IMG/VR virus record: IMGVR_UViG_3300014720_000221
Location: 1-21,548 of that record
From: a virus
Length of the DNA: 21,548 nucleotides
Direction: 5' to 3' (one strand)
Shown here piece by piece: positions 6,295 to 11,534 of the stretch (positions are counted from its first letter, which is position 1; every line of letters starts with the position of its first letter). A model generated the notes under the pieces. It ran no database searches, was not told the DNA's origin, and was given only the letters and a program-made list of their open reading frames with translations. The position numbers were made by a program, and so were the translations under genes.

Positions 6295-7614
6295 TTAGAG
6301 ATTAACACTACTTACATGGACCACCTTGCCGAAGGGTGGGGTGAAGCGCTCGTTATCAAGTACGCCCCAGAGGGACGGACAAGACGGCTGAGTCTTGAGA
6401 GTGTCGATGTATCCATCGGTTAGCCATACGATTGCAGCAGGGTCGATGTTGTTGGCAGCGATGTAGTCGAGGACGCACTGCGGTGATGTACCCCCACCCC
6501 CTGCCGGTGCAAGCAAGCCTGCTATATCGTCATAATTACTTTCATCAAACGTCTGCGCAGCAGCGACCTCGGTATCCCACCACAGCACGTGTACCTTGGA
6601 CGGCTTGACGGTTCGCAGGATGTTGGCTACCTCACCAAAGAGCACGGGGTACACCGGACCCATCGAACCTGACGTATCACCGGCCACCACCAACTCGGGC
6701 ATGGAATTGGAATACAGGGATGGCATGAGCAGGTCTAGCGGTTGGAACCTGCGGTTGGGTGGGGCGAACGTACCCTCGTCGTCGCCTTGGCATGCATCGG
6801 TAAAGAAGTCCTGCATCGGCCCACGCCAGTCAGTGATGCGCTCAGCAGCGATAGCGTCGAACCTACCCCCGCTACCAAGTTTGGCTAGGGCTTTCTTGTG
6901 CATGATGTTGCCCTGCTCGATGGCATCGTTGAGTTTCTTCTCCAGTTCTGCTAGTTCATCTTGGCTCATGTCGCTGAAGTCAGGGAAGTCGTGTTCATCG
7001 AAGCCACCCTGTCCTGCCAATGCGTCCTGTGCAGATATGGCAGGCCCACCCTTCACATCCTCTTGTTGCTTGGCGTTGGGGTCAGGTGACCCGTTGCTTG
7101 GCTTGCCGTTAGGGTTGGGGTTACTGCCGTTGGGTTTGTTGGGGTTCTGCATGTTGAGCAGTTCCTTCAGCACCTCCATCCAAGACATACCGGCGAAGCG
7201 AGCGTCAACCAAGGCACCACCCGGAGGACGTTCTACAAACTGCGCAGCCCCCGGTGTTGTCTCGATGAGCCAGTTGATTACGAAGTCCATAGACATGTTG
7301 GACAGGTCGGGGTACTTGATACATATGCTGCGGTACGCAGGCATGTGGTGCTTGAGAAACTTGTGTAGAAGTTCGTGAAATAACAAGTACCGTGCTTGCT
7401 TGCGGTTGAGGGGTGCGAAGAAAGCGGGTCCGACCTTGATGTCTTTCCCGTTAGTGCATGCGGTGGGTACGCTGTCATCCAAAAAGATTTGACCATGCAC
7501 AAGCACACCACCAAGGCGACAGAAATGCGGGTGCTTGAGGGTGTCGTTGCCAATCGCTTGGATGCGTTGTTGGAGCGTGAGTTTGTCCCAACGGTCTTGA
7601 TATAGTGCTGACAT
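6295..7614 (-). CDS. Zincin-like / VWA-like protein (DUF2201 type), 439 aa
   Basis: Two-domain protein. The N-terminal part has a zinc-protease-like HELLHKFLKHH at 80-90, which fits HExxHxxxxxH with H80, E81, H84 and H90. A low-complexity Asn/Pro/Gly linker follows at about 155-190, then an acidic helical segment. The C-terminal VWA-like domain has a complete MIDAS: DTSGS (313-317), Thr in GGGGTS (about 376) and Asp in LTDG (400). This layout is that of the DUF2201 putative metallopeptidase plus VWA-like family, whose relatives pair with MoxR ATPases. Whether it cleaves protein is untested. The ATG at 7614 follows AGGAG by 5 bases; an upstream in-frame start would read through the palindrome and is rejected. 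It begins the VWA-DUF3150-MoxR set. Confidence 0.88.
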   Translation of the reverse strand: MSALYQDRWDKLTLQQRIQAIGNDTLKHPHFCRLGGVLVHGQIFLDDSVPTACTNGKDIKVGPAFFAPLNRKQARYLLFHELLHKFLKHHMPAYRSICIKYPDLSNMSMDFVINWLIETTPGAAQFVERPPGGALVDARFAGMSWMEVLKELLNMQNPNKPNGSNPNPNGKPSNGSPDPNAKQQEDVKGGPAISAQDALAGQGGFDEHDFPDFSDMSQDELAELEKKLNDAIEQGNIMHKKALAKLGSGGRFDAIAAERITDWRGPMQDFFTDACQGDDEGTFAPPNRRFQPLDLLMPSLYSNSMPELVVAGDTSGSMGPVYPVLFGEVANILRTVKPSKVHVLWWDTEVAAAQTFDESNYDDIAGLLAPAGGGGTSPQCVLDYIAANNIDPAAIVWLTDGYIDTLKTQPSCPSLWGVLDNERFTPPFGKVVHVSSVNL

Positions 7615-7627
7615 ATAAACTCCTCTC

Positions 7628-7644
7628 GGGGACACGGTGTCCCC
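7628..7644. repeat. Intergenic palindrome, GGGGACAC-G-GTGTCCCC
   Basis: Perfect 8-bp arms around one base, filling most of the 35-base gap upstream of the VWA gene, 3 bases from its AGGAG and 5 bases after the preceding stop. Confidence 0.85.
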
Positions 7645-7649
7645 ATAAA

Positions 7650-7853
7650 TTAAAGCGTTCTAACAACAAACAAGACTGCCCAGTACAGAGCGGTCAGCCA
7701 TGCTACTACACAAAGCACTGCTACAACAGGGTTCAACTCAAACTTTTTTCTCTCCTCCTCGTAGAGAACGGGTTCATATCCATAAGCCTCTCGCATCGAG
7801 CGGGGTAGGCGGTAGTCGTGGGGTCTGTGCTCACTAAAAAACTTCTCATTCAT
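7650..7853 (-). CDS. Small membrane protein, 67 aa
   Basis: The N-terminal 40 residues are polar and charged (MNEKFFSEHRPHDYR, then YEEERKKFEL). A single membrane helix follows at about 42-64 (NPVVAVLCVVAWLTALYWAV), ending in RTL. With a charged N-terminal domain it is a C-tail-anchored candidate. The start at 7853 has GGAG 6 bases upstream, one base after the previous stop. It is directly upstream of the VWA gene and may link that system to the membrane, which is inference from position only. A lysis role cannot be excluded but nothing else here supports one. Confidence 0.7.
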   Translation of the reverse strand: MNEKFFSEHRPHDYRLPRSMREAYGYEPVLYEEERKKFELNPVVAVLCVVAWLTALYWAVLFVVRTL

Positions 7854-7854
7854 C

Positions 7855-8061
7855 TCACTCTCCCTTCGGGTCATCTGACCCCATAAAATCCCGCCAAGCA
7901 AACAGCGGACCTACCCTGCGTTCGATGTGCGTCTTGTACACCTCATGGTTGGCGGTGATTGACTTCGCTCGCTTCTTGGCATCGTCCTTCAATGCCTTCT
8001 TCTCTATGTATGTAAGCGGAGCGTTGGGGTGTACTGCGGGTTGGAACTTCTTATGTGGCAT
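7855..8061 (-). CDS. Unknown basic small protein, 68 aa
   Basis: Basic N-terminal two-thirds (PLTYIEKKALKDDAKKRAKS) and an acidic tail MGSDDPKGE. The tail codons are the palindrome at 7868-7881 plus the Shine-Dalgarno of the next gene, so this C-terminus is dictated by a regulatory element. The ATG at 8061 has AAGGAG 7 bases upstream. It overlaps the previous gene by 11 bases. Function unknown. Confidence 0.65.
   Translation of the reverse strand: MPHKKFQPAVHPNAPLTYIEKKALKDDAKKRAKSITANHEVYKTHIERRVGPLFAWRDFMGSDDPKGE
7868..7881. repeat. Palindrome inside a gene end, GGGTCA-TC-TGACCC
   Basis: Perfect 6-bp arms around 2 bases. Unlike the others it lies within codons (Gly-Ser-Asp-Asp-Pro) at the 3' end of the 68-aa gene, but it keeps the same distance to the next gene's Shine-Dalgarno. 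Confidence 0.8.
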
Positions 8062-8314
8062 CTTTGTTCTCCTTGGCTAGTCGTGCTTTCTGCATGCGCT
8101 CGTAGACTTTCTTGTGTCTGAGGTACGTGTCCTTCGAGATTTTTATCCGCACTGTAACAAGCATCTCGTCGCCCGTGTCTCCGGCTTTGAGGGAAGTCCA
8201 GTCGTTGTGCGTGTACACCCAGTCGATAGCGCCTTCTTCTTTCCCCGCCTTCTCTAGCGCGTAACGGTGCGCCTTGCGCGGGGGGTTCATTGCTTCTAGG
8301 TATGTCTTATGCAT
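8051..8314 (-). CDS. Unknown small phage protein, 87 aa
   Basis: Begins MHKTYLEAMNPPRKAHRYAL, has a beta-like middle (DEMLVTVRIKISKDTYLRHK) and a basic helical C-terminus ending KENKDAT. No family is recognised. The ATG at 8314 has GAGGAG 7 bases upstream and overlaps the previous gene by 8 bases. Its last codons contain the ribosome binding site of the next gene, almost identical to the one that precedes its own start. Confidence 0.65.
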   Translation of the reverse strand: MHKTYLEAMNPPRKAHRYALEKAGKEEGAIDWVYTHNDWTSLKAGDTGDEMLVTVRIKISKDTYLRHKKVYERMQKARLAKENKDAT

Positions 8315-8435
8315 CTTTGTTCTCCTCGTTTTGTTCCTGCATCAACTGCTCAACCTCACGTTCTTGCCTTTCGAGTTCACTGAAAAGCATGTCCATCATC
8401 TCATCCACTACCTGTTTCACTTGCGCTTCATTCAT
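8307..8435 (-). CDS. Very small acidic helical protein, 42 aa
   Basis: MNEAQVKQVVDEMMDMLFSE then a Glu/Gln-rich helix ending ENKDA: a single amphipathic, probably coiled-coil, helix. The ATG at 8435 has GGAG 7 bases upstream and starts 2 bases after the stop of the 48-aa membrane gene. Longer in-frame starts read through that gene in another frame and are rejected. Function unknown; it could be a partner of one of the small membrane proteins. Confidence 0.55.
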   Translation of the reverse strand: MNEAQVKQVVDEMMDMLFSELERQEREVEQLMQEQNEENKDA

Positions 8436-8437
8436 CT

Positions 8438-8584
8438 TCACTCTCCTCTCATAACACCAGCGACGCAGACCAACACGCCCAACAGCCAGAACAGCGCGGC
8501 CATGAACACATCTACAAACACAACAGCACACCACAGGCTCAGGCTGAACAACAGCACGGCCACGATTGCGCTTTCTACGTTCAT
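8438..8584 (-). CDS. Two-helix membrane microprotein, 48 aa
   Basis: Begins MNVESAIVAVLLFSLSLWCA. Nearly the whole chain is hydrophobic, with two candidate membrane helices (about 6-25 and 27-45) and a charged tail RGE. The ATG at 8584 is preceded by GGGAG 6 bases away, in a 22-base block identical to that before the 67-aa membrane protein. Its tail segment VLVCVAG resembles VVCVAG in the 36-aa membrane protein at 10994, and the DNA there shares about 15 bases. A holin-like role is conceivable but there is no endolysin nearby. Confidence 0.6.
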   Translation of the reverse strand: MNVESAIVAVLLFSLSLWCAVVFVDVFMAALFWLLGVLVCVAGVMRGE

Positions 8585-8598
8585 CTCACTCTCCCTTC

Positions 8599-8615
8599 GG
8601 GGACATCGTGTCCCC
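8599..8615. repeat. Intergenic palindrome, GGGGACA-TCG-TGTCCCC
   Basis: Perfect 7-bp arms around 3 bases, in the 33-base gap between the zinc-motif gene and the 48-aa membrane gene, immediately upstream of GAAGGGAGAG (minus strand). Confidence 0.85.
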
Positions 8616-8617
8616 AA

Positions 8618-9373
8618 CTAAAAAACCGCAGGTACCCTGCGGAGCCAATGCACCCTGCGATGCAGGGTTTCCAACTCGTTGCGCTCGTCTTTGCTGAGCA
8701 TCATCTCCCACCTGTCAGGGCCGCGCACACCACGGGCTAGGTAGTCTTCGACTTTCAAGCGGCATTGCAGCAACAACTCAATCTTTCTTTCCCTGTACAG
8801 GGAGTCCGGCATCTTCCGTGTCACCTGTAGTTTCTCTGTGATTTGTTGGCGCAGTGCGGCGATGGTCGGGGTTGTTATCTTTGCTGCGAGAGAGTTCCTT
8901 TTGATGCTTGCGCATACGTTGCACTTGATGTGCAGGGTCTTAATCGTTGTGTCTTCGCGCCATCCGTACTTGCGAGCCAGTTGCTTGGATGGTTTGCGTG
9001 TGAAGTGCGAGAGGGGTTTGGTTTCAAGGCAGGTCGGGCAGGTCTTGAGGTTCGGGTCATCCGGCTGTTTGGGCTTGCATTGCACGTAGACTTTTTCGGT
9101 TCTGTACCAACCCACATCCTTGGCGGCAGCAACAAGAATCTCTTTTAGTTTTTTTGTGGTCAGGTCGGTGAACCCGTGCTTGCTCCATGCTTTGTCGATG
9201 GCGGTTAGGGTTAGGCTGTATGCATCCTTCGCTTTTTCTTTGCTGTTCCTGATGCGGTTTTGGAGCATGTTGCGTGCCTTGTACGTCTTGATTCGCTCGG
9301 TTTCCTCCCATGTGTAGAAGGTGCGCTCGGGTACGGTAAGGCTGTAGTCGGTTGTAATCTTGCCTCTAGTCAT
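8618..9373 (-). CDS. Zinc-binding (CxxC...CxxC) phage protein, 251 aa
   Basis: Basic protein with a four-cysteine zinc motif: CPTC at 112-115, followed by LETKPLSHFTRK, and CNVC at 151-154. The CxxCxxxKPLxxF pattern is familiar from phage zinc-ribbon and endonuclease-VII/HNH-type proteins, but no clear HNH catalytic His-Asn-His set is visible here. Flanking helices are Arg/Lys-rich, so nucleic-acid binding is likely. The ATG at 9373 follows GGGGG by 5 bases; an upstream in-frame extension would encode the palindrome and promoter and is rejected. It has its own promoter at about 9430. Confidence 0.7.
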   Translation of the reverse strand: MTRGKITTDYSLTVPERTFYTWEETERIKTYKARNMLQNRIRNSKEKAKDAYSLTLTAIDKAWSKHGFTDLTTKKLKEILVAAAKDVGWYRTEKVYVQCKPKQPDDPNLKTCPTCLETKPLSHFTRKPSKQLARKYGWREDTTIKTLHIKCNVCASIKRNSLAAKITTPTIAALRQQITEKLQVTRKMPDSLYRERKIELLLQCRLKVEDYLARGVRGPDRWEMMLSKDERNELETLHRRVHWLRRVPAVF

Positions 9374-9403
9374 TGGAACCCCCTGTGTTTGTGGTTTGTT
9401 CAA

Positions 9404-9419
9404 GGGGTCATGTGACCCC
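9404..9419. repeat. Leader palindrome, GGGGTCA-TG-TGACCCC
   Basis: Perfect 7-bp arms around 2 bases. It begins at or next to the transcription start predicted from the extended -10 box at 9426-9431, so it could be an operator overlapping +1 or a hairpin at the extreme 5' end of the mRNA. Confidence 0.85.
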
Positions 9420-9425
9420 ATCGGT

Positions 9426-9455
9426 AGCATAGCACTTCCGGGGTTCTCGGTACAA
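9426..9455 (-). promoter_or_regulatory. Predicted sigma-70 promoter for leftward genes
   Basis: On the minus strand: TTGTAC (9455-9450), 18 bases, TATGCT (9431-9426), with TGC directly upstream of TATGCT giving an extended -10. The predicted start is near 9419. It would drive the 251-aa zinc-motif gene and those beyond it. Confidence 0.5.
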
Positions 9456-9473
9456 TCTCCCACAAAACTCAAG

Positions 9474-9724
9474 TGTACTAGTCGGGAATTGGACGTTTTA
9501 GGTACGGACGAGGGGCAGCAGACACGGGGCTTCTAGGTTCTTCGTCCTTGGCTATCCTACGTTTCTGGAAATAAACACACAAACAAAAAAAGAAAAACAA
9601 AAATCTATGGGAATACATATATACATACATACTACTACTACTACTATAGATATATATATATAGAGAAACGGACGAAAAACAAAGAAGCCCCGCAAACACT
9701 GGCTTAGCGTCGGTCTAGGAACGT
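9474..9724. other. AT-rich non-coding interval with microsatellites
   Basis: No convincing gene is seen in about 250 bases. It holds an A-rich tract (9577-9603), alternating ATACAT repeats (9613-9630), a run of TAC triplets (9630-9646) and an alternating TA run (9650-9662). This composition is unlike the rest of the window. It could be an AT-rich unwinding element, a promoter-proximal region or a remnant of a lost gene. A minus-strand frame through it encodes runs of Tyr, Ser and Phe from the repeats and is not accepted as a gene, although its last 30 codons (ending YLKRPIPD) look more protein-like and may be a gene relic. Confidence 0.5.
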
Positions 9725-9817
9725 CTACCCGCCGATGATTTCGGATATGGTGTCGAAATCGCTCAAAAATTGAGCAGTTGGGTAGATACTGGTTTTTTTC
9801 TTTTTAGTTGCCCCCAT
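9725..9817 (-). CDS. Possible 30-aa microprotein coupled to the 59-aa gene
   Basis: ATG at 9817 lies inside the last codons of the 59-aa gene (14-base overlap) and the frame closes at TAG 9725. The product begins MGATKKKKTS and ends DFDTISEIIGG: a basic head and an acidic tail, unlike a random frame. A stop lies directly before the ATG and there is no Shine-Dalgarno, so translation would depend on coupling. It may also be chance. Confidence 0.3.
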   Translation of the reverse strand: MGATKKKKTSIYPTAQFLSDFDTISEIIGG

Positions 9818-9983
9818 TCAGGCTTTTCACGTGGGCGTTCCACTTGTCCGCGCCTTCGGCCATGCGGTAGATGTTCTCAAGCACAACCTTGCGGGATTCG
9901 GGGTTCTTCCTTTGCGCCAATTCGACGAGCAGCGGCACTAGGTCAACCCACTTGGGGGTGATGTTGATGGTTGTGATTTCCAT
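9804..9983 (-). CDS. Small conserved-looking phage protein, 59 aa
   Basis: Begins MEITTINITPKWVDLVPLLV and continues with RKVVLENIYRMAEGADKWNA. This pattern, a short beta strand then PxWxxLxPLLxxL and a C-terminal helix with RMAxxADxWN, matches from memory a widespread small phage/prophage family of unknown function. The ATG at 9983 has GGGAG 8 bases upstream, 20 bases after the previous gene. It probably has a regulatory or binding role, but this is not established. Confidence 0.7.
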   Translation of the reverse strand: MEITTINITPKWVDLVPLLVELAQRKNPESRKVVLENIYRMAEGADKWNAHVKSLNGGN

Positions 9984-10003
9984 GCTTGGTTCTCCCTGTT
10001 ATG

Positions 10004-10270
10004 TTAGGAATGGAAGGTGAACTTGTGGTCTTCGTCACGCCAGATTGCGCCCATCGTGTAGGAAGCATTGGGGTTGGTTGAACTGGTGTAACGAACGATG
10101 AGGTCGGTGTCGGAGTGGTGGTCGAGGTAGATGTTGACCGTATCGAAAACATTGTCTGTGATACCCCAAAGGGATAGGTAGCCCAACGCTTCTGTCAGGT
10201 CGATGTGGTCGGTGTTGCGAGCCAGTTCCTTGAAACTGTCTTGCTTGATGTTGATGATGATGGTTCTCAT
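10004..10270 (-). CDS. Unknown small phage protein, 88 aa
   Basis: Begins MRTIIINIKQDSFKELARNT and contains LGYLSLWGITDNVFDTVNIY and a C-terminal beta-like part (LIVRYTSS, SYTMGAIWRDEDHKF). No family is recognised. The ATG at 10270 overlaps the previous stop in ATGA, with GGAGG 10 bases upstream, showing translational coupling to the 52-aa Cys-motif gene. Confidence 0.7.
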   Translation of the reverse strand: MRTIIINIKQDSFKELARNTDHIDLTEALGYLSLWGITDNVFDTVNIYLDHHSDTDLIVRYTSSTNPNASYTMGAIWRDEDHKFTFHS

Positions 10271-10425
10271 GCTTGGGTATCCTCCTCGTTGATGTTGTTG
10301 ACAGGCATGCTCGTCGGGCGGTGTGCGCAGAATTCGCAGGTTGGGTCACCGCATTCAGGCTCAGTCCACTGGCCTGTCTCGGCATCGTATAAAGCGTCGT
10401 ACTTCGGTGAATACAGGATGGTCAT
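10267..10425 (-). CDS. Small Cys-motif protein, 52 aa
   Basis: Begins MTILYSPKYDALYDAETGQW and contains ECGDPTCEFCAHRP, a compact C-x4-C-x2-C-x-H cluster that could bind zinc. The ATG at 10425 has AAAGGAG 5 bases upstream. A longer in-frame start would encode the palindrome and part of the previous gene and is rejected. Coupled by ATGA to the next gene. Function unknown. Confidence 0.65.
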   Translation of the reverse strand: MTILYSPKYDALYDAETGQWTEPECGDPTCEFCAHRPTSMPVNNINEEDTQA

Positions 10426-10440
10426 GCTTGCTCCTTTCAT

Positions 10441-10456
10441 GGGGTCATGTGACCCC
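10441..10456. repeat. Intergenic palindrome, GGGGTCA-TG-TGACCCC
   Basis: Identical in sequence to the site at 9404. It lies 6 bases after the stop of the 56-aa gene and directly before ATGAAAGGAG (minus strand), a flank shared with the site at 11535. Confidence 0.85.
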
Positions 10457-10462
10457 ATAGGT

Positions 10463-10633
10463 TTACTTCTTGAGACGGAGGGGGGTGATGTCAGTGTTAC
10501 GCCCAATGAAACCAATCCACTCGTCGGCTTCCGCTTCACGAGTCTGGGCGACACGAACACGCTTGGGTATTTCACGCAGTTCCTTGCGTACTGGACGCAG
10601 CGCGTCCTTGAGTTGCCGGTTAAGAGTTTTCAC
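10463..10633 (-). CDS. Small basic protein, 56 aa, GTG start
   Basis: Very basic helix-rich protein: MKTLNRQLKDALRPVRKELR, then IPKRVRVAQTREAEADEW and a tail ITPLRLKK. Nucleic-acid binding is plausible. The GTG at 10633 is chosen because GGGAG lies 6 bases upstream. The ATG 36 bases further up has no such site and would cover it. Function unknown. Confidence 0.6.
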   Translation of the reverse strand: MKTLNRQLKDALRPVRKELREIPKRVRVAQTREAEADEWIGFIGRNTDITPLRLKK

Positions 10634-10680
10634 ATGGTTCTCCCATAAATGTCGTTGGCTAGACGGCATAGGCTCATCAG

Positions 10681-10697
10681 GTGCTGTGCCACAGCAC
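10681..10697. repeat. Intergenic palindrome, GTGCTGTG-C-CACAGCAC
   Basis: Perfect 8-bp arms around one base, the same 8-1-8 architecture as the site at 7628 but with an unrelated arm sequence. It lies in the 90-base gap between the 52-aa and 56-aa genes, next to a GC hairpin. Confidence 0.8.
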
Positions 10698-10699
10698 GA

Positions 10700-10713
10700 C
10701 CCCCTCGCGGGGG
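10700..10713 (-). terminator. GC hairpin with GCGA loop
   Basis: CCCCC/GGGGG stem with a GCGA (GNRA-type) tetraloop on the minus strand, 10 bases after the stop of the 52-aa gene. No T run follows, so it is a weak terminator or a stabilising element. It repeats the 'hairpin then palindrome' order seen at 4084-4121 and 5317-5357. Confidence 0.4.
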
Positions 10714-10723
10714 TTTCGCCGGA

Positions 10724-10882
10724 TTAATCAAGCAAAGGCATTTCCTCCACGGAAAACTCCACCATGACTTCGGGGTTCTCACGCTTGACCATCTCAACCT
10801 CCGCGAGAAGCCCCGCAAGCGAATCGAACGCCTTGAACCCTAGCCACGGTTCTGTAATGCGCAGCATCCACACAGTCTTCAT
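10724..10882 (-). CDS. Unknown small protein, 52 aa
   Basis: Begins MKTVWMLRITEPWLGFKAFD and continues with LAGLLAEVEMVKRENPEVMV, ending VEEMPLLD. A probable beta-alpha-beta mini-fold. The ATG at 10882 has GGGGG 5 bases upstream, one base after the stop of the 36-aa membrane gene. Codon use is like its neighbours. No family is recognised. Confidence 0.6.
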   Translation of the reverse strand: MKTVWMLRITEPWLGFKAFDSLAGLLAEVEMVKRENPEVMVEFSVEEMPLLD

Positions 10883-10883
10883 C

Positions 10884-10994
10884 TCAACCCCCACAACCAA
10901 TAAGGCTCAGGCCGTACTGAAGGCCCACGATGAAGGCTGCGCCAGCGACGCAGACCACGAGTACTGCCACATCTGCAAAACTTTCAGTTTTCAT
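10884..10994 (-). CDS. Single-helix membrane microprotein, 36 aa
   Basis: Begins MKTESFADVAVLVVCVAGAA. One membrane helix spans about residues 9-32, and the tail is IGCGG. The ATG at 10994 has GGAGG 5 bases upstream. The frame stays open upstream through the palindrome and terminator but there is no start signal there. It shares a VCVAG segment and about 15 bases of DNA with the 48-aa membrane protein at 8438-8584, suggesting partial common origin. Function unknown. Confidence 0.6.
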   Translation of the reverse strand: MKTESFADVAVLVVCVAGAAFIVGLQYGLSLIGCGG

Positions 10995-11016
10995 ACCATC
11001 CTCCAAAGAAGTTATG

Positions 11017-11030
11017 GGGTCATGTGACCC
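11017..11030. repeat. Intergenic palindrome, GGGTCA-TG-TGACCC
   Basis: Perfect 6-bp arms around 2 bases, between the terminator at 11040-11077 and the GGAGG of the 36-aa gene. On the minus strand it is preceded by CTATC, as is the site at 11535. Confidence 0.8.
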
Positions 11031-11039
11031 GATAGACAC

Positions 11040-11077
11040 AAAAGAAAACCGCGCAGAGAGTTCCCCCCCCTGCGCGG
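11040..11077 (-). terminator. Rho-independent terminator after the 139-aa gene
   Basis: On the minus strand, CCGCGCAG pairs with CTGCGCGG around a 13-base loop containing a run of G, followed by TTTTCTTTT. It lies 22 bases after the stop at 11099, so the first leftward gene can be terminated separately from those behind it. Confidence 0.75.
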
Positions 11078-11098
11078 CCATGCAACAACTGTCAAAAC

Positions 11099-11518
11099 TT
11101 ACTTGGCGATTTGCAACTTCGCCAACTTGCGGAACGCAGCACGACCCTTCGCGTCCAGTTCAAGGTACATCGACACAACATCTTCCACCTTCACAACCTT
11201 GTTGGCCGCCTTGCGGCCTTGCCTCGTACCACGGGAAACCTCGCCCTTCAACTGAGCGAGCACATCACGCAACAACGTCTTGGCCCCTTCATAGTTTGCG
11301 TGGGCCGAATCCAGAACCCACGGCGTGAGAGCCTTGCCACCAACGGCCTGCTTGAGCGCGCAGCCAGTAACTTTGCCAACAGCAGCAACAACGTCCTGAC
11401 GTTCCGCGCCCTTGAGAGCTTCTGCGAGAGCCGTGCGAGCCTTGGAGAATGTGGCGATAGCCTTCACGAACTCCGGCTTGGCGACAGGGGCGAGTGCAAC
11501 AACGGTTTGCTTGGTCAT
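11099..11518 (-). CDS. First leftward gene, unknown basic protein, 139 aa
   Basis: Lys/Ala-rich helical protein: MTKQTVVALAPVAKPEFVKA, a middle LLRDVLAQLKGEVSRGTRQG, and a basic C-terminus (KGRAAFRKLAKLQIAK). It is the promoter-proximal gene of the left arm, with its own promoter, leader hairpin, palindrome and downstream terminator, so it can be expressed as a single-gene unit. The ATG at 11518 has AAAGGA 6 bases upstream. The high Lys/Arg content fits a DNA-binding or host-takeover protein, but no known fold is recognised. Confidence 0.7.
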   Translation of the reverse strand: MTKQTVVALAPVAKPEFVKAIATFSKARTALAEALKGAERQDVVAAVGKVTGCALKQAVGGKALTPWVLDSAHANYEGAKTLLRDVLAQLKGEVSRGTRQGRKAANKVVKVEDVVSMYLELDAKGRAAFRKLAKLQIAK

Positions 11519-11534
11519 TTCATTTCCTTTCATG

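Noticed and set aside
8438-8584. Holin assignment for the 48-aa two-helix membrane protein
   Set aside because: Size and topology would fit, but there is no endolysin or spanin nearby and it lies in the probable early arm.
9478-9699. 73-codon minus-strand frame in the AT-rich interval
   Set aside because: Most of it is Tyr, Ser and Phe encoded by simple repeats and there is no ribosome binding site. Only the last 30 codons look protein-like, so at most it is a relic.
11067-11095. TTGACA at 11095-11090 (minus strand) as a -35 box
   Set aside because: The bases 17 positions downstream are a GC-rich terminator stem with no -10 match.
1-11500. Apparent excess of TCGGGG on the plus strand of the left arm
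   Set aside because: The complement CCCCGA is also common on the coding strand of the right arm, so it is probably codon use (Pro-Asp/Glu and Thr-Pro pairs) rather than a signal. A strand-aware k-mer test would be needed to revive it.
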